A program made the position numbers and the translations under genes. A stretch of 64,000 bases of DNA, taken from NCBI GenBank assembly GCA_963819785.1, contig CAWFXW010000037.1, positions 930,001 through 994,000 of the forward strand, written 5' to 3'. Numbering within the stretch: the first letter of the stretch is position 1; each line of letters opens with the position of its first letter. Source of the stretch: Palsa-504 sp963819785. Lineage in GTDB: Bacteria > Actinomycetota > Actinomycetes > Streptosporangiales > Streptosporangiaceae. Below are positions 63,405 to 64,000 of the stretch, one piece after another. The notes under the pieces are model-generated. The model saw only the letters and a program-made list of their open reading frames with translations, was not told the origin of the DNA and searched no databases.

Positions 63405-63809
63405 TCAGCGTCGGCTCTGCCCGACCTCGATGAGGTGACCGTCGGGGTCACGCAGGTAGCAGCGGATCTCCGGGCCACGATCGATCGGTTCGGTGAGGAA
63501 CTGCGCGCCCTTGGCCGACCAGTCGGCGTATACGGCGGCGATGTCGGCAACACGGATATTCAGGAACGCGCTGACCCGGTCCAGATCGTGCGGGGCCTCG
63601 AGCGTGATCGAGGGTTTGTCGTCCGTGGGGCCGCCGCCGGTGTTGATGATGATCCAGCTGTTGGCCAGCGCCACGATCGTCGGCTCGCCATCCATCAGCG
63701 CCTCGCCACCGAGCACCTCGGTGTAGAAGGCCCGCGAGCGGTCGACATCGTCGGAGACGAGGAAATGGGTGAGCACGATGCCCTCGGCTGGGGCGGGAAA
63801 GTCTGCCAC
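63405..63809 (-). CDS. VOC (glyoxalase/bleomycin-resistance fold) protein
   Basis: 134 residues: VLTHFLVSDDVDRSRAFYTE and VLGGEALMDGEPTIVALANS open it; EIRCYLRDPDGHLIEVGQSR closes it. Paired beta-alpha-beta units of the vicinal oxygen chelate fold. Metal ligands fit H (THFLV) and E (IEVGQ). AGGAG precedes the GTG. Substrate unknown. Confidence 0.9.
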   Translation of the reverse strand: MADFPAPAEGIVLTHFLVSDDVDRSRAFYTEVLGGEALMDGEPTIVALANSWIIINTGGGPTDDKPSITLEAPHDLDRVSAFLNIRVADIAAVYADWSAKGAQFLTEPIDRGPEIRCYLRDPDGHLIEVGQSRR

Positions 63810-64000
63810 GACGCAACTCCTATAGGTGATGCGGGCGGGGCGAGTGCCGCCCCGTCACGGACTGGGCCCTGGGTGTGAGCGGCAGCTCCGGCGATGGCGT
63901 CGGCGCGCTTGGCGACGGGCCCAGGAACGCCCCGCCGGCCCCAGGCGCGAGGATCACGCAGTGCCCGCACCGCTTGCGTGAGCTCTTTGCCGGCGGGTCT
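63810..64000. other. Right edge without a supported gene
   Basis: 191 bases upstream of the VOC gene. A leftward frame enters from the right edge (KELTQAVRALRDPRAWGRRG) but shows no family features before it fades. It may be the end of a gene lying outside the window. Confidence 0.4.

Overview
This window is high-GC DNA typical of an actinomycete. The evidence is the codon bias, frequent GTG starts with 4-base ATGA/GTGA overlaps, ergothioneine genes, a mycothiol-type DinB enzyme, the SteA/SteB pair, a PucR-controlled ureide pathway and an ECF42/DGPF pair. I do not assign a genus.

Layout of the ordinary part (1-41.5 kb). The left edge holds the end of an MFS transporter fused tail-to-tail to a decayed opposing gene. 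Next come uvrA, an ornithine cyclodeaminase-like gene, an MBL hydrolase and several small enzymes. A purine/ureide block (9-15.5 kb) has a PucR regulator facing OHCU decarboxylase, HIU hydrolase, allantoinase and allantoicase, taking urate oxidation products to ureidoglycolate and urea; no uricase is in view. A five-gene leftward operon (16.6-22.5 kb) encodes SteA, SteB/MctB, an MraY/WecA-like protein, a MurJ-like flippase and a GT4 glycosyltransferase. It links cell-division factors to envelope polymer export. egtABCD (22.7-27.1 kb) makes ergothioneine; egtE is not adjacent. Then follow an ECF42 sigma factor with its YCII partner, a Ser/Thr kinase, catabolic enzymes and a complete branched-chain amino-acid ABC operon (livK-H-M-G-F).

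Accessory part (41.5-64 kb). It opens at a 5'-truncated tRNA-Tyr just after livF and a repeat-dense stretch. An insertion sequence (about 41922-50207) follows, and its single transposase gene is cut twice. One insert is a recombinase-in-trio (RIT) element of three overlapping tyrosine recombinases (42424-45948). The other is a serine-recombinase element with three companion genes (46406-49934). Removing both inserts restores one uninterrupted 362-residue DDE transposase. Beyond the IS lies a redox and regulator region: MFS, quinone oxidoreductase, three SDRs, a cupin and four TetR regulators, two of them paralogues with shared operator sequences. It also holds many decayed fragments (AhpD-like, MFS tail, epoxide hydrolase, DUF2461, DUF427) and a 122-bp MITE-like element.

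A window-wide oddity is a set of genes broken by what looks like a single missing base, several in G/C runs: the pucR-like gene, the 15.7-kb gene, egtB, livM, the serine recombinase, an SDR, probably a small ORF at 54.8 kb, and a TetR gene. This may be real decay or uncorrected assembly error, and it affects how the pathways should be read.
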